Assembly: GCA_029959555.1 (NCBI GenBank)
Contig: JASCPI010000021.1
Location: 16,103-80,102 of the forward strand
Direction: 5' to 3'
DNA from: Lysobacteraceae bacterium PS02065
Lineage (GTDB): Bacteria; Pseudomonadota; Gammaproteobacteria; Xanthomonadales; Rhodanobacteraceae
DNA length: 64,000 nt
The notes below the pieces were generated by a model. That model had not been told where the DNA came from, did not search any database, and saw only the letters and a program-made list of their open reading frames with translations. Shown piece by piece: positions 1-8,544 of this stretch (its first letter is position 1; every line of letters begins with the position of its first letter). The position numbers and the translations under genes are program-made.

Positions 1-1
1 G

Positions 2-868
2 CTCGCGCTGTCGGCATTGTTCGTCGTGGTGGTCGCTCTGCCGGTCGCGGTGTGGCTCGCGCGTCGCACGACGACGCCGCTCGGGCGCCTCGTCGCGCGC
101 GTCGACGAGGCGACGCCGGATCGCCTCCCGCGCGATCTGGCGCAAGGCTTCGGCGACGACGAGGTCGGCGTGCTCGCACGCGGACTCGACGGCCTCGTCG
201 CGCGCATCGACGCGTTCGTCGCGCGAGAGCAGGCCTTCACGCGCGATGCGGGCCATGAACTGCGCACACCGCTCGCGCTCATCGTCGCGGCCTGCGAAGC
301 GCGGCTCGCCGCGCCCGACACCGACGCTGGCTCGCAGGCGACGCTGCGCGAGGTCCATCGTGCCGCGCTTCAGATCGGCGAGACGCTCGCCATGCTGCTC
401 GCACTCGCGCGCGAGGTCGAACCGTCGCCCACCACGAGCCTGCTCGCGCCGGTCCTCGAGCGTGTCGTGCTCGAACAGGCGCCGCTGCTCGGCGTGCGCG
501 CGGTCGAGGTCGTCGTCGACGTGCGCGACGAGGCACGCATCGCCTTGCCTGCGGCGGTGCTGCACAGCGTGCTCGGCAACCTCGTCGGCAACGCGTTCGC
601 ACATACGGCCGAAGGCGAGATCCGAATCACGACCGAATCGAACACGTTGCGCATCGCCAACCCCGCACCGACCGCCGTGCTCGCCGAGCGCCTCGACACG
701 GCCCGGCCGTTCGTGAAAGGCGAGGCGAGCCATGGACTAGGTCTCGGCCTCGTCATCGTCAAGCGCCTGTGCGCGCACCACGGCCTCGCCTTGCATGTCG
801 AGGAAGGCGACGGCCTGGCGACCGTCGTGCTGCCACTCGCGAATCTCCCGCATGGAGCACACGCGTAG
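2..868 (+). CDS. Two-component sensor histidine kinase, 3' part
   Basis: The reading frame is open from the window edge, so the N-terminus lies outside. A membrane segment (LFVVVVALPVAVWLA) is followed by a HAMP-like linker, a HisKA domain with the phosphoacceptor histidine in DAGHELRTPL, and a HATPase_c domain with N-box GNLVGNAFAH and G2 box GLGLGLVIVKRL. The protein should autophosphorylate at the membrane and pass phosphate to a response regulator, probably encoded just upstream. The G1 region is short and ordinary D-box residues are not obvious, so the ATPase part looks compact. The signal is unknown. Confidence 0.9.
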   Translation, partial: LALSALFVVVVALPVAVWLARRTTTPLGRLVARVDEATPDRLPRDLAQGFGDDEVGVLARGLDGLVARIDAFVAREQAFTRDAGHELRTPLALIVAACEARLAAPDTDAGSQATLREVHRAALQIGETLAMLLALAREVEPSPTTSLLAPVLERVVLEQAPLLGVRAVEVVVDVRDEARIALPAAVLHSVLGNLVGNAFAHTAEGEIRITTESNTLRIANPAPTAVLAERLDTARPFVKGEASHGLGLGLVIVKRLCAHHGLALHVEEGDGLATVVLPLANLPHGAHA

Positions 869-1919
869 GGCGAAACCCGCGCAGCGGATTCCGCCGTGTC
901 GCGTGTCGCCGCCTCGATGGTGATTCCGGTTCGTTGAAGCGGAGGGCGCTGGACCCCGGCCCCCGCCGAGGTGACGAGCTTCCCGTGTGCGGCGGCGACG
1001 CCACCTTGATGGCATGGGAATCCGTTACATCGGCGACGATGTGATCATGCACGGTGGAATCGCCTGCGGCGGTTCCACCCTACGCCACCACGCCGAACGC
1101 GTAGGGCGGAACCCGCGCAGCGGATTCCGCCGTGTCGCGTGTCGCCGCCTCGACGGTGATTCCGGTTCGTCGAATCGGAAGGCGCTGGACCCCGGCCCCC
1201 GCCGAGGCGACGAGCTTCCCGTGTGCGGCGGCGACGCCACCTCGATGGCATGGGAATCCGTTACATCGGCGACGATGTGATCATGCACGGTGGAATCGCC
1301 TGCGGCGGTTCCACCCTACGTCGACACGCCGAACGCGTAGGGCGGAACCCGCGCAGCGGATTCCGCCGTGTCGAGTGTCGCCGCCTCGATGGTGATTCCG
1401 GTTCGTTGAAGCGGAAGGCGCTGGACCCCGGCCCCCGCCGAGGTGACGAGCTTCCCGTGTGCGGCGGCGACGCCACCTCGATGGCATGGGAATCCGTTCC
1501 ATCGGCGACGGTGTGATCATTCACGGCGGAATCGCCTGCGGCGGTCCCGCCCTACGCCACCACGCCGAACGCGTAGGGCGGAACCCGCGCAGCGGATTCC
1601 GCCGTGCGGGGTGTCGTCGCCTCGCAAGCTATTCCAATTGCATTGCATCGAAGGCACTGGCCCCCGCCTTCGCCGGGGTGACGAGCTTTCTGTGTGCGGC
1701 GACGACGCCACGTCGATGGCATGGGAAGCTGTGCTGTCGGTGACGATGTGATCATGCACGGCGGAATCGCCTGCGGCGGTTCCGCCCTACGCGACCATGC
1801 AGAACACGTAGGGCGGAACCCGCGCAGCGGATTCCGCCGTGTCGGGTGTCGCCGCCTCGATGGTGATTCCGGTTCGTTGAATCGGAAGGCACTGGGCCCC
1901 GGCCTGCGCCGGGGCGACG
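865..1919. repeat. Tandem repeat, 236-bp unit, about 4.5 copies
   Basis: Units start with GTAGGGCGGAACCCGCGCAG at about 865 (one base different), 1101, 1337, 1573 and 1808, a spacing of 236, 236, 236 and 235 bp. The last unit is cut short near 1919. Each unit joins two palindromic modules that also occur singly elsewhere in the window: the GTAGGGCGGAACC...GGATTCCGCC type and a GGACCCCGGCCCCCGCCGAGG type. Unit 4 diverges most (its middle reads GCAAGCTATTCCAATTGCAT). The open frames inside it are repeat-encoded and not credible genes. It fills the gap between the convergent kinase and DUF1615 genes. Confidence 0.9.
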
Positions 1920-1957
1920 ATGCTCCAGCTGGCGGACGCGATGCCGATGTGGATCGC

Positions 1958-3073
1958 TCAACGCTTCGCCGGCGCCTTCGCGCGCGCCATGCAGCGGGTG
2001 TGGCGATCCTCGACGCGGCGCGCGAACCATTCCGTCGTCAGCGTGCGCGTGATCTTCGGGCTCTCGAGCGTGATGCGCGGGATCACCTCGCGCGGCAGCG
2101 GCTTGCGTTCGATCGCCTCGGCGAGTTCGAACACGCGCGTGTACAGCTTCGTTTCCCCGAACGCGAGCGAGTCGCCCTTGTCGAGCGCGCGCCGGATCGA
2201 TGCGTCGCTCATGTCGAGGCCCTTGATCGCGCGCACGGCGCGTTCGGTCTTGCCGGGTTCGCGGCTCTCGTGGGCGACGAGGTCGCCGTCGAGCGCGAGC
2301 GGGATGCCGGTCGCGCGGCTCACGGCGGACTGGAAGGCCGCGTTGCGGCTCGCGTACCAGCCGGCGTTGAAGTCGGCGTAGCGGTACACGGGTTTCGGGT
2401 AGTTCGCGGGGTAGGCGAGCAGGTGCGCGATGCCGAAGTACATGCCGCCGCGCCGCGTGAACACCTCGCGGCGGATCGACCCGTCCACGTCGTAGGGATA
2501 GCCGTGCTGCTTGGCGTGCGTCTCGGCGAAGGCGATGCCGACCTGCATCGGGCCGCCCGTGCGTACCGGGTTGTAGCCGCCGAACAGACGCTGGCCGAGC
2601 GGCACGCGGCCGATGAGGTCCTCGTAGAGTTCGCTGAGTTCGCGCTCGCTGCGCACGCGCTCGAGGCGCTCGCCGTAGGACTTTCCGTTCGGCGAATCCA
2701 CGCGCAGCGCCGCCGAGACGACGAGGCGCGGCACGTGCATCGACGCGGCGCGCCTGTCGATCTCGGCACGCGCGATCTTCGGCAGGTTCGGCACGGCGGG
2801 ATCGGCCGTGAACGTCGACTCCTGCTCGGTCACCGCGAGCACCGAGCACAGCTGGCTCGTTGTCGGCTCGAGCTCCAGCGAGGCGAACGCGACCTGGATG
2901 TCGGTCGCCCAGCCCTCGCGATCACGCGCCGAGGCCGGCATGAGCCGCACGATCTCGGCGCGGATCTCGGCCGGACTGCGCGGCGGTGTCTCGGGGCCGC
3001 GCGGCGTCGCGCAGCCGGCCAGCACGAGCACGGCGGCGAGACCCGTGGCGCGACGCCACGCGTGCCGACGCAT
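1958..3073 (-). CDS. DUF1615 family lipoprotein
   Basis: The 371-residue protein starts MRRHAWRRATGLAAVLVLAGC, a lipoprotein signal whose lipobox LAGC places the lipidated cysteine at residue 21. The rest matches the DUF1615 family as I know it (E. coli YaiW is a surface-exposed member), with features such as GGYNPVRTGGPMQVG and YADFNAGWYASRNAAFQ. Function is unknown; the central part resembles lytic-transglycosylase-like folds. The start codon lies 2 bp after the stop of the glutathione transferase gene upstream, so the two are probably co-transcribed. Confidence 0.8.
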   Translation of the reverse strand: MRRHAWRRATGLAAVLVLAGCATPRGPETPPRSPAEIRAEIVRLMPASARDREGWATDIQVAFASLELEPTTSQLCSVLAVTEQESTFTADPAVPNLPKIARAEIDRRAASMHVPRLVVSAALRVDSPNGKSYGERLERVRSERELSELYEDLIGRVPLGQRLFGGYNPVRTGGPMQVGIAFAETHAKQHGYPYDVDGSIRREVFTRRGGMYFGIAHLLAYPANYPKPVYRYADFNAGWYASRNAAFQSAVSRATGIPLALDGDLVAHESREPGKTERAVRAIKGLDMSDASIRRALDKGDSLAFGETKLYTRVFELAEAIERKPLPREVIPRITLESPKITRTLTTEWFARRVEDRHTRCMARAKAPAKR

Positions 3074-3075
3074 GC

Positions 3076-3783
3076 TCAGGACGGACGCGCCGGGATCGCG
3101 AGGCCGCGCTGCACGGCAGGCCGTGCGAGTCCGCGCTCGAGCCACGCCGCGACGTTCGTGAACGCATCGAAGCCGACGAGTTCGCCGGCCTCGTAGAAGC
3201 CGACCAGGTTGCGCACCCAGCCGAGCGTCGCGATGTCGGCGATCGTGTAGTCGTCGCCCATGATCCACGTGCGGCCTTCGAGGCGCGTGTCGAGTACCTT
3301 GAGCAGTCGCTTCGACTCGTCGACGTAGCGCTGAAGCGGGCGCTTGTCGGCGATCTCCTTGCCCGCGAACTTGTGGAAGAACCCGACCTGGCCGAACATC
3401 GGACCGATCGCGCCCATCTGGAAGAACACCCACTGGATGGTTTCCCAGCGTGCGTTCGCGTCCTTCGGGATGAAGCGGCCGGTCTTGTCGGCGAGGTAGA
3501 GCAGGATCGCGCCGGACTCGAACAGGCCGAGCGGCGTGCCGTCGGGCCCGTCGGGATCGAGGATCGCCGGGATCTTGCCGTTCGGGTTGAGCGAGAGGAA
3601 CTCGGGCACGTGGCTCTCGTTCTTCATGATGTCGACGAGATGCGCCTCGTACGGCAGGCCGGTCTCCTCGAGCATGATCGAAACCTTCACGCCGTTCGGC
3701 GTGTTGAGCGAGTAGAGCTGGATGCGATCCGGATGGCGCGCCGGCCAGCGCGTCGTGATCGGGAACGAGGACAGGTCCGCCAT
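3076..3783 (-). CDS. Glutathione S-transferase, Nu-class (YfcG/YghU-like)
   Basis: 235 residues. The thioredoxin-like N-terminal domain has the Nu-class active-site motif NTPNGVKV (TPNG in E. coli YfcG), then NPNGKIPAI and the glutathione-binding LFESGAILLYLA. An all-helical C-terminal domain follows, with WVFFQMGAIGPMFGQ and DYTIADIATLGWV. Family members are cytosolic and act as glutathione-dependent disulfide reductases rather than classic transferases. The start is supported by AGGAG a few bases upstream of ATG. It is the first gene of a probable two-gene unit with the DUF1615 lipoprotein. Confidence 0.88.
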   Translation of the reverse strand: MADLSSFPITTRWPARHPDRIQLYSLNTPNGVKVSIMLEETGLPYEAHLVDIMKNESHVPEFLSLNPNGKIPAILDPDGPDGTPLGLFESGAILLYLADKTGRFIPKDANARWETIQWVFFQMGAIGPMFGQVGFFHKFAGKEIADKRPLQRYVDESKRLLKVLDTRLEGRTWIMGDDYTIADIATLGWVRNLVGFYEAGELVGFDAFTNVAAWLERGLARPAVQRGLAIPARPS

Positions 3784-3896
3784 CGGTATCTCCTGGGCTG
3801 CTGCGGCCGCCGACCGGCCGTGATCATGGTGCAGATGGGATGCGTCGACGCGCGCGACAAGGGCTGCGTCATGCGTGCCGTTGTTCGGGTTCAGGG

Positions 3897-4200
3897 CAAG
3901 TCCTGCTGCTCTCTCGGGCAAGTTCGAAGCGGAAGCCGAGAATCGTTGCAGATGCATGGCATCTGATGATGAATCCTGGGGTGAAGACGCGTTTCGAGGC
4001 AGCACATGGCGTGGCGCGACTCTTGTTCCTTCTCCCTCCGGGAGAAGAGCCTGCCCCGTACCCCGATACGGGGTGGCCCGAAGGGCCGGATGAGGGTCCG
4101 GGATCGCGACGATGATCGAGCGTGGTCTCGATCCCGCACCCTCTCCCCAACCCGTCTCCCGGAGGGCGAGGGGCTCAAGCACAACGCTACCCGGGGCTTG
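3897..4200. repeat. Dispersed hairpin-rich intergenic element, copy 1
   Basis: This fills the gap between the glutathione transferase and Lnt-like genes. The core holds inverted repeats CTCCCTCCGGGAG, CCCCGTACCCCGATACGGGG and GGCCCGAAGGGCC, then a C/T-rich ACCCTCTCCCCAACCC tract. The same order occurs in inverse orientation near 10.6-10.96 kb and in direct orientation near 55.1-55.47 kb. This copy seems truncated on its right side, close to the 3' end of the Lnt-like gene. The hairpins could also serve as terminators. Confidence 0.8.
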
Positions 4201-4226
4201 CGATTGCGCAATGCGTCTTCGCGTCG

Positions 4227-5684
4227 TCAGCGCCGCGAGCCTCGCCGCAGCACGCCCCATGGCAGCAACACGAGCGCGCCGAGCACGAGGCCGATCCAGC
4301 CGAGCACGGGGCCGATGCGCGTGTACGGCGTCGCGACCTGCGGACCGACCACGAGGTCGGTGACGAGCTGCGCGCCCGGCATCGCGGCGCTCGGTGCCTC
4401 GGCGATCACGCGGCCGTGCGCATCGCTGACCGTGAGCAGGCCTTCGCGCGCTGCGCGCACGACCGCGTAACCGTTCTCGACGCCGCGCAGCACGGTCGTG
4501 CGTGCTTCGAGCCAGGCATCGAGGTAGGCGAAGTCCCACGCGGGCACGAGCATGACGCCGGCACCACGCTGGCCGTAGTCGCGCCCGAACGCGGCGAAGT
4601 GCATGTCCTTGCAGATCGCGAGGCCGTACGGCGTGCCGCCGATCGGGTGCAGGTTGAACGCATCGCCGGTGCCGTAGTTGGCGAAGCGCTCGGGCGGCGC
4701 GAGCAGATGCTTCTCGTAGTCCTGCACGAGCACGCCTTGCGGGTCGTACAGCCAGGCGCGGTTGCGCGGCTGCGTGCCGTCGTCGATGCCGAGGCCGACC
4801 TCGAGCCACACGCGATGCGTCGCCGCGAGCGTGCCGAAGTGCGCCTTCCAGGCCTCTGCTGCTTCCGGGCGCAATGTCGCGATCTTTTCGGGCAGCACGA
4901 CGAGCGTCGCGCCTTCGCCGGCCACGCGCGCGACGAGCGCGTCGTAACCGTCACGGATCGGCAGCGCGTAGGTGTCCTTCGCCTTCGGGCCGATGGCGTC
5001 GTCGATCGAGACGATGCCGACACGCACGGGCGTGCCCTCGAGCGGCTGGCCGAGCCGCCACGCACCGTAGCCGAACGTGCCCGCGACGACCACGACGACC
5101 GTCACGACCACGCCGATCGCGCGTCGATCGAGGCTGCTGCGCCACGCGAGCATCGCGAGGCACGAAGGTACGAGGCCGAGCACGAACAGCATCGCGGGCA
5201 CGCCGCCGATCGCGGCGACCTGCACGAACGCGAGGACGTCGGACTGCGTGTAGGCGACGCTGCCCCAGTTGCCGTCGGGGCTCGTCAGCGCCTGCGCCAT
5301 GTCCACGGCGACCCACAGCAGCGGGTAGGCCAGTACGGTCCATGGCGTGCCGAACGCGAGCACGACGCGCCGCGCGAGCATGACCACGAGCACCCACAGA
5401 AGCGCCTGGCCGGTCATCGCCGCGAGGGCAGCCGGCAACGGCATGACGAGGCGGAAGAACGTGAGGTAGGCACTCGTCGCGATCAGCGCGGCCACCGTCA
5501 CGGCGAGCAGGGCACGCCAGCGTGGCAGCGCGAACGCGAGCAGCAGCAGGGGAACCGGTGCGATCCACGTGAGCCACGCGATCGGCTCGAGTCCGGTCGC
5601 GAAGCGCAGCAGCACGCCCGCGGCGAGCGTCCAGATCACGGTGACGGGTAGCGAAGGCACGGGGAGACGCCGCGTCGCGGTCAT
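4227..5684 (-). CDS. Apolipoprotein N-acyltransferase-like membrane C-N hydrolase
   Basis: 485 residues. About six N-terminal membrane segments, a nitrilase-type carbon-nitrogen hydrolase domain facing outward, and a last membrane helix form the architecture of Lnt, which N-acylates outer-membrane lipoproteins. The Glu-Lys-Cys triad is readable as E in VVLPEKIATL, K in DYEKHLLAP and C in GLAICKDMHF. The surroundings differ from typical Lnt (PETAI, ICYE), so it may be a second, specialised Lnt-like enzyme. An in-frame GTG lies 12 bp upstream; ATG at 5684 was preferred. It lies 31 bp downstream of the DUF3887 gene, probably one transcript. Confidence 0.75.
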   Translation of the reverse strand: MTATRRLPVPSLPVTVIWTLAAGVLLRFATGLEPIAWLTWIAPVPLLLLAFALPRWRALLAVTVAALIATSAYLTFFRLVMPLPAALAAMTGQALLWVLVVMLARRVVLAFGTPWTVLAYPLLWVAVDMAQALTSPDGNWGSVAYTQSDVLAFVQVAAIGGVPAMLFVLGLVPSCLAMLAWRSSLDRRAIGVVVTVVVVVAGTFGYGAWRLGQPLEGTPVRVGIVSIDDAIGPKAKDTYALPIRDGYDALVARVAGEGATLVVLPEKIATLRPEAAEAWKAHFGTLAATHRVWLEVGLGIDDGTQPRNRAWLYDPQGVLVQDYEKHLLAPPERFANYGTGDAFNLHPIGGTPYGLAICKDMHFAAFGRDYGQRGAGVMLVPAWDFAYLDAWLEARTTVLRGVENGYAVVRAAREGLLTVSDAHGRVIAEAPSAAMPGAQLVTDLVVGPQVATPYTRIGPVLGWIGLVLGALVLLPWGVLRRGSRR

Positions 5685-5715
5685 GGTCGGATCCACTCGT
5701 CGAGGGGAGAGTGCG

Positions 5716-6108
5716 TCAACGCCGCGGCGGCTTGAAGGCGAGGTCGGTGATCGTGCCGTCGGACGCGCAGGCGACGCGCAGGGTCCAGGTCGCGCTCGCG
5801 AACATCAGCGGCACGTAGACCTCGGGATGGCCACCGACCGTGCCGGCATGCAGGCGTCCGATCGTGCGCAGCTCGCCGTCCTTCTCGGGCATGTCGTTCC
5901 AGGCCCTGGCGAGCGCGTCCTCGCCCATGCGGGCGCGCAACGGCGCGTCGAGCCCTTCGGCCGCCTCCTTGAAACGGGACGACCGCAAGGCCTCGATCAC
6001 GCTGGACGTGGCGTCCTCGCAGCGCCGGTTCGGGGAGCCGCCGGCACTCTGCGCGGTGGCGACCGCGGGCACGGCGAGCAGCAGGGCGAGGAGGAGGCGC
6101 GCGGGCAT
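5716..6108 (-). CDS. Secreted DUF3887-like protein
   Basis: 130 residues with a clear Sec signal peptide MPARLLLALLLAVPAVATAQ. The mature part (FKEAAEGLDAPLRARMGEDA, then GELRTIGRLHAGTVGG) resembles the DUF3887 fold, an NTF2-like domain of unknown function. The two in-frame cysteines at the mature N- and C-terminal parts could form a disulfide. Another in-frame ATG 12 bp upstream is possible. It is the first gene before the Lnt-like gene. Confidence 0.65.
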   Translation of the reverse strand: MPARLLLALLLAVPAVATAQSAGGSPNRRCEDATSSVIEALRSSRFKEAAEGLDAPLRARMGEDALARAWNDMPEKDGELRTIGRLHAGTVGGHPEVYVPLMFASATWTLRVACASDGTITDLAFKPPRR

Positions 6109-6224
6109 CGTCGTTCCCATCGGGTCGAGGCGGCCGATCATCGGCGCGCATCCGCGCGACTGCAAGCGTGGAGCAGGGCCACGGCGGAACGGGCGCGAGG
6201 CCCGTCCCGTCGTGGCCGGTCACG

Positions 6225-8381
6225 TCACTTCAGACCGCGGTGCTCGAGCAGCGGCTCGACGCTCGGGTCCTTGCCGCGGAACGCGCGGTACTGGCCCGCG
6301 AACGCCTCGGTCGCGCCGCGCGACAGGATGCGCTGGCGGAACGTGTCGCCGTTGGCGCGCGTGAGGCCGCCGTTCTCGACGAACCACTGGAACGCATCGT
6401 GCGACAGCACCTCGCTCCACAGGTAGGCGTAATAGCCGGCCGCGTAGCCGCCGCCCCAGATGTGCGCGAAGTACGGCGTGCGGTAGCGCGGCGGCACCTG
6501 CGCGACGTCGACCTTGAAGCGCTTGAGCGCCTCGGCCTCGAACGCGTCGGCATCCTTCGGCACCTCGCCGACCGGCAGCGTGTGCCAGGCCATGTCGAGC
6601 AGCGCGGCGCCGAGGTATTCGGTGGTCGCGTAGCCCTGGTTGAATGCGCGTGCCTTGACGATCTTGTCGACCAGCGCCTGCGGCATCGCCTCGCCGGTCT
6701 GGTGATGGCGCGCGTAGTGCGCGAACACCTTCGGATCGAGCGCCCAGTGCTCGTTGAACTGCGACGGGAACTCGACGAAGTCGCGCGGTACATTGGTGCC
6801 CGCGATGCTCGGGTAGGTCACGTTCGAGAACATGCCGTGCAGCGCGTGGCCGAACTCGTGGAACAGCGTGGTCACCTCGTCCCAGGTCAGCAGCACGGGC
6901 TGGCCCGCGGCGGGCTTGGGGATGTTGCAGACGTTGAACACGACCGGCTTGGTGCCGCGAAGGCCGCTCTGTTCGACGAACACGTCCATCCATGCGCCGC
7001 CGGCCTTGCTCGGGCGCGCGAAGTTGTCGGCGTAGAACAGCGCGAGCGGCGAGCCGTCGGCGTCGAACACGTCGAACACGCGCACGTCCGGGTGGTAGAC
7101 GGGCAGGTCGGTGCGCTCCTTGAACGTGATGCCGTAGAGCTCGGTCGCGGCGAAGAACACGCCGTCCTTGAGCACGCGGTCGAGTTCGAAGTACGGCTTC
7201 ACGGCGGCATCGTCGAGGTCGTACTCGGCCTTGCGCACCTGGCCCGCGTAGTAGTCCCAGTCGGCCGCGCCGACCTTGAAGCCGCCCTTCTGCGCGTCGA
7301 TGAGCTTCTGGATCGCGGCGGCCTCGCCACGCGCCTTCGCGGTCGCGGCGGGCACCATGTCGGTCATGAGCTTGTCGGCCGCGGCCGGCGTCTCGGCCAT
7401 CTGGTCGGCCAGCGAGTAGGCCGCGTACGAGTCGTAGCCGAGGCGCTTGGCGCGCTGCGCACGCAGGTCGGCGAGGCGCAGCGCGATCGCGCGCGTGTCG
7501 TTGGCGTCGCCGTGGCTGGCGCGCTTCTCCGACGCCTCGAGCACCTTGAGGCGCAAGTCGCGGTTGGCGAGCGAGCCGAGCACCGGCTGCTGCGTGGTGT
7601 TCTGCAGCGCGAGCAGGTACTTGCCGTCGAGCTTGCGCTCCTTGGCCGCATCGGCGGCGGAGGTCTTGTCGGCGTCCGACAGGCCTTCGAGCTGGGCCGC
7701 ATCGTCGACGACCACGGCGGCCGCATTGGTGGCGGCGAGCAGGCGCTGCGAGAAGTCGGTCTCGAGCGTCGAGATCTCGACGTTGAGCTCGCGCACGGCC
7801 TTCTGGTCCTCGGCCGACAGCTTGGCACCGGCGCGCACGAAGTCGCGGTAGAGGTGCTCGACCAGCGCGACCTGCTGCGCGTCGTAGCCGCCCGTCGCGA
7901 GGCCGGCGTGGATCGTCTCGAGGCGCGCGAACAGCTTGGCGTCGAGGTGCACGGCGTCGCCGTGCTCGGCGAGCTTCGGCGCGAGCTCGGTCTGCGCCTT
8001 CTGCAGCGTGTCGTTGGTGTTGGCCTGCGCGATCGAGAAGAACGTGCGGCTGGCGCGCTCAAGCGTCGCGCCGCTGCGCTCGAACGCCTCGATCGTGTTC
8101 GCGAACGTCGGTGCCTCGGTGCTGTCGGCGATCGCGCGGATCTCGGCGAGGTGCTCGCGCATGCCCTGCTCGATCGCGGGCTGGTAGTCGGTGTCCTGGA
8201 TGGCGTCGAACGGCGGCGCCTGGAACGGCAGCGTGCTGGCGGTGAGCAGCGGATTCACGCGGGTGGCTTCCTGGGTGGCGGCGGGCTTGGGCGTTTCGGC
8301 GGTCGGCGCGGGGGCGGGATCGCCGCCGGAGCAGCCGGCCAGCACCACGGCGATGCAGGCGGCGAGACAGGGACGTAGCAT
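6225..8381 (-). CDS. dcp: M3 family metallopeptidase (peptidyl-dipeptidase Dcp-like), lipoprotein
   Basis: 718 residues. MLRPCLAACIAVVLAGCSGG is a lipoprotein signal with lipobox LAGC, followed by a Pro/Ala-rich linker. The zinc site is TTLFHEFGHALHGMFS (HExxH), with the downstream Glu typical of M3 peptidases expected in FPSQFNEHW. Length and architecture match Dcp, which removes C-terminal dipeptides. Lipidation suggests the periplasmic face of the envelope, where it could feed the peptide transporters further along. ATG at 8381 was chosen over upstream in-frame codons because it gives the complete lipoprotein signal. Confidence 0.9.
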   Translation of the reverse strand: MLRPCLAACIAVVLAGCSGGDPAPAPTAETPKPAATQEATRVNPLLTASTLPFQAPPFDAIQDTDYQPAIEQGMREHLAEIRAIADSTEAPTFANTIEAFERSGATLERASRTFFSIAQANTNDTLQKAQTELAPKLAEHGDAVHLDAKLFARLETIHAGLATGGYDAQQVALVEHLYRDFVRAGAKLSAEDQKAVRELNVEISTLETDFSQRLLAATNAAAVVVDDAAQLEGLSDADKTSAADAAKERKLDGKYLLALQNTTQQPVLGSLANRDLRLKVLEASEKRASHGDANDTRAIALRLADLRAQRAKRLGYDSYAAYSLADQMAETPAAADKLMTDMVPAATAKARGEAAAIQKLIDAQKGGFKVGAADWDYYAGQVRKAEYDLDDAAVKPYFELDRVLKDGVFFAATELYGITFKERTDLPVYHPDVRVFDVFDADGSPLALFYADNFARPSKAGGAWMDVFVEQSGLRGTKPVVFNVCNIPKPAAGQPVLLTWDEVTTLFHEFGHALHGMFSNVTYPSIAGTNVPRDFVEFPSQFNEHWALDPKVFAHYARHHQTGEAMPQALVDKIVKARAFNQGYATTEYLGAALLDMAWHTLPVGEVPKDADAFEAEALKRFKVDVAQVPPRYRTPYFAHIWGGGYAAGYYAYLWSEVLSHDAFQWFVENGGLTRANGDTFRQRILSRGATEAFAGQYRAFRGKDPSVEPLLEHRGLK

Positions 8382-8544
8382 GGGGAGGCCTTCAGGCTGG
8401 AGGGCGCGGCACGAGGCGCCACGGGGCGCGCATTGTCGCGCAAGCGGGCCTTGCGGGCATGGGCCATTGCGCACCCGTCTTCCGGCACGTTCACGGCCCG
8501 CACGACCCGGCTAGGGTCGGGCCACCATCGATCGGGGAATCGCC

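Noticed and set aside
865..1919. CRISPR array
   Set aside because: The repeat unit is 236 bp with no unique spacers and no cas genes; it is a tandem amplification of intergenic palindromes.
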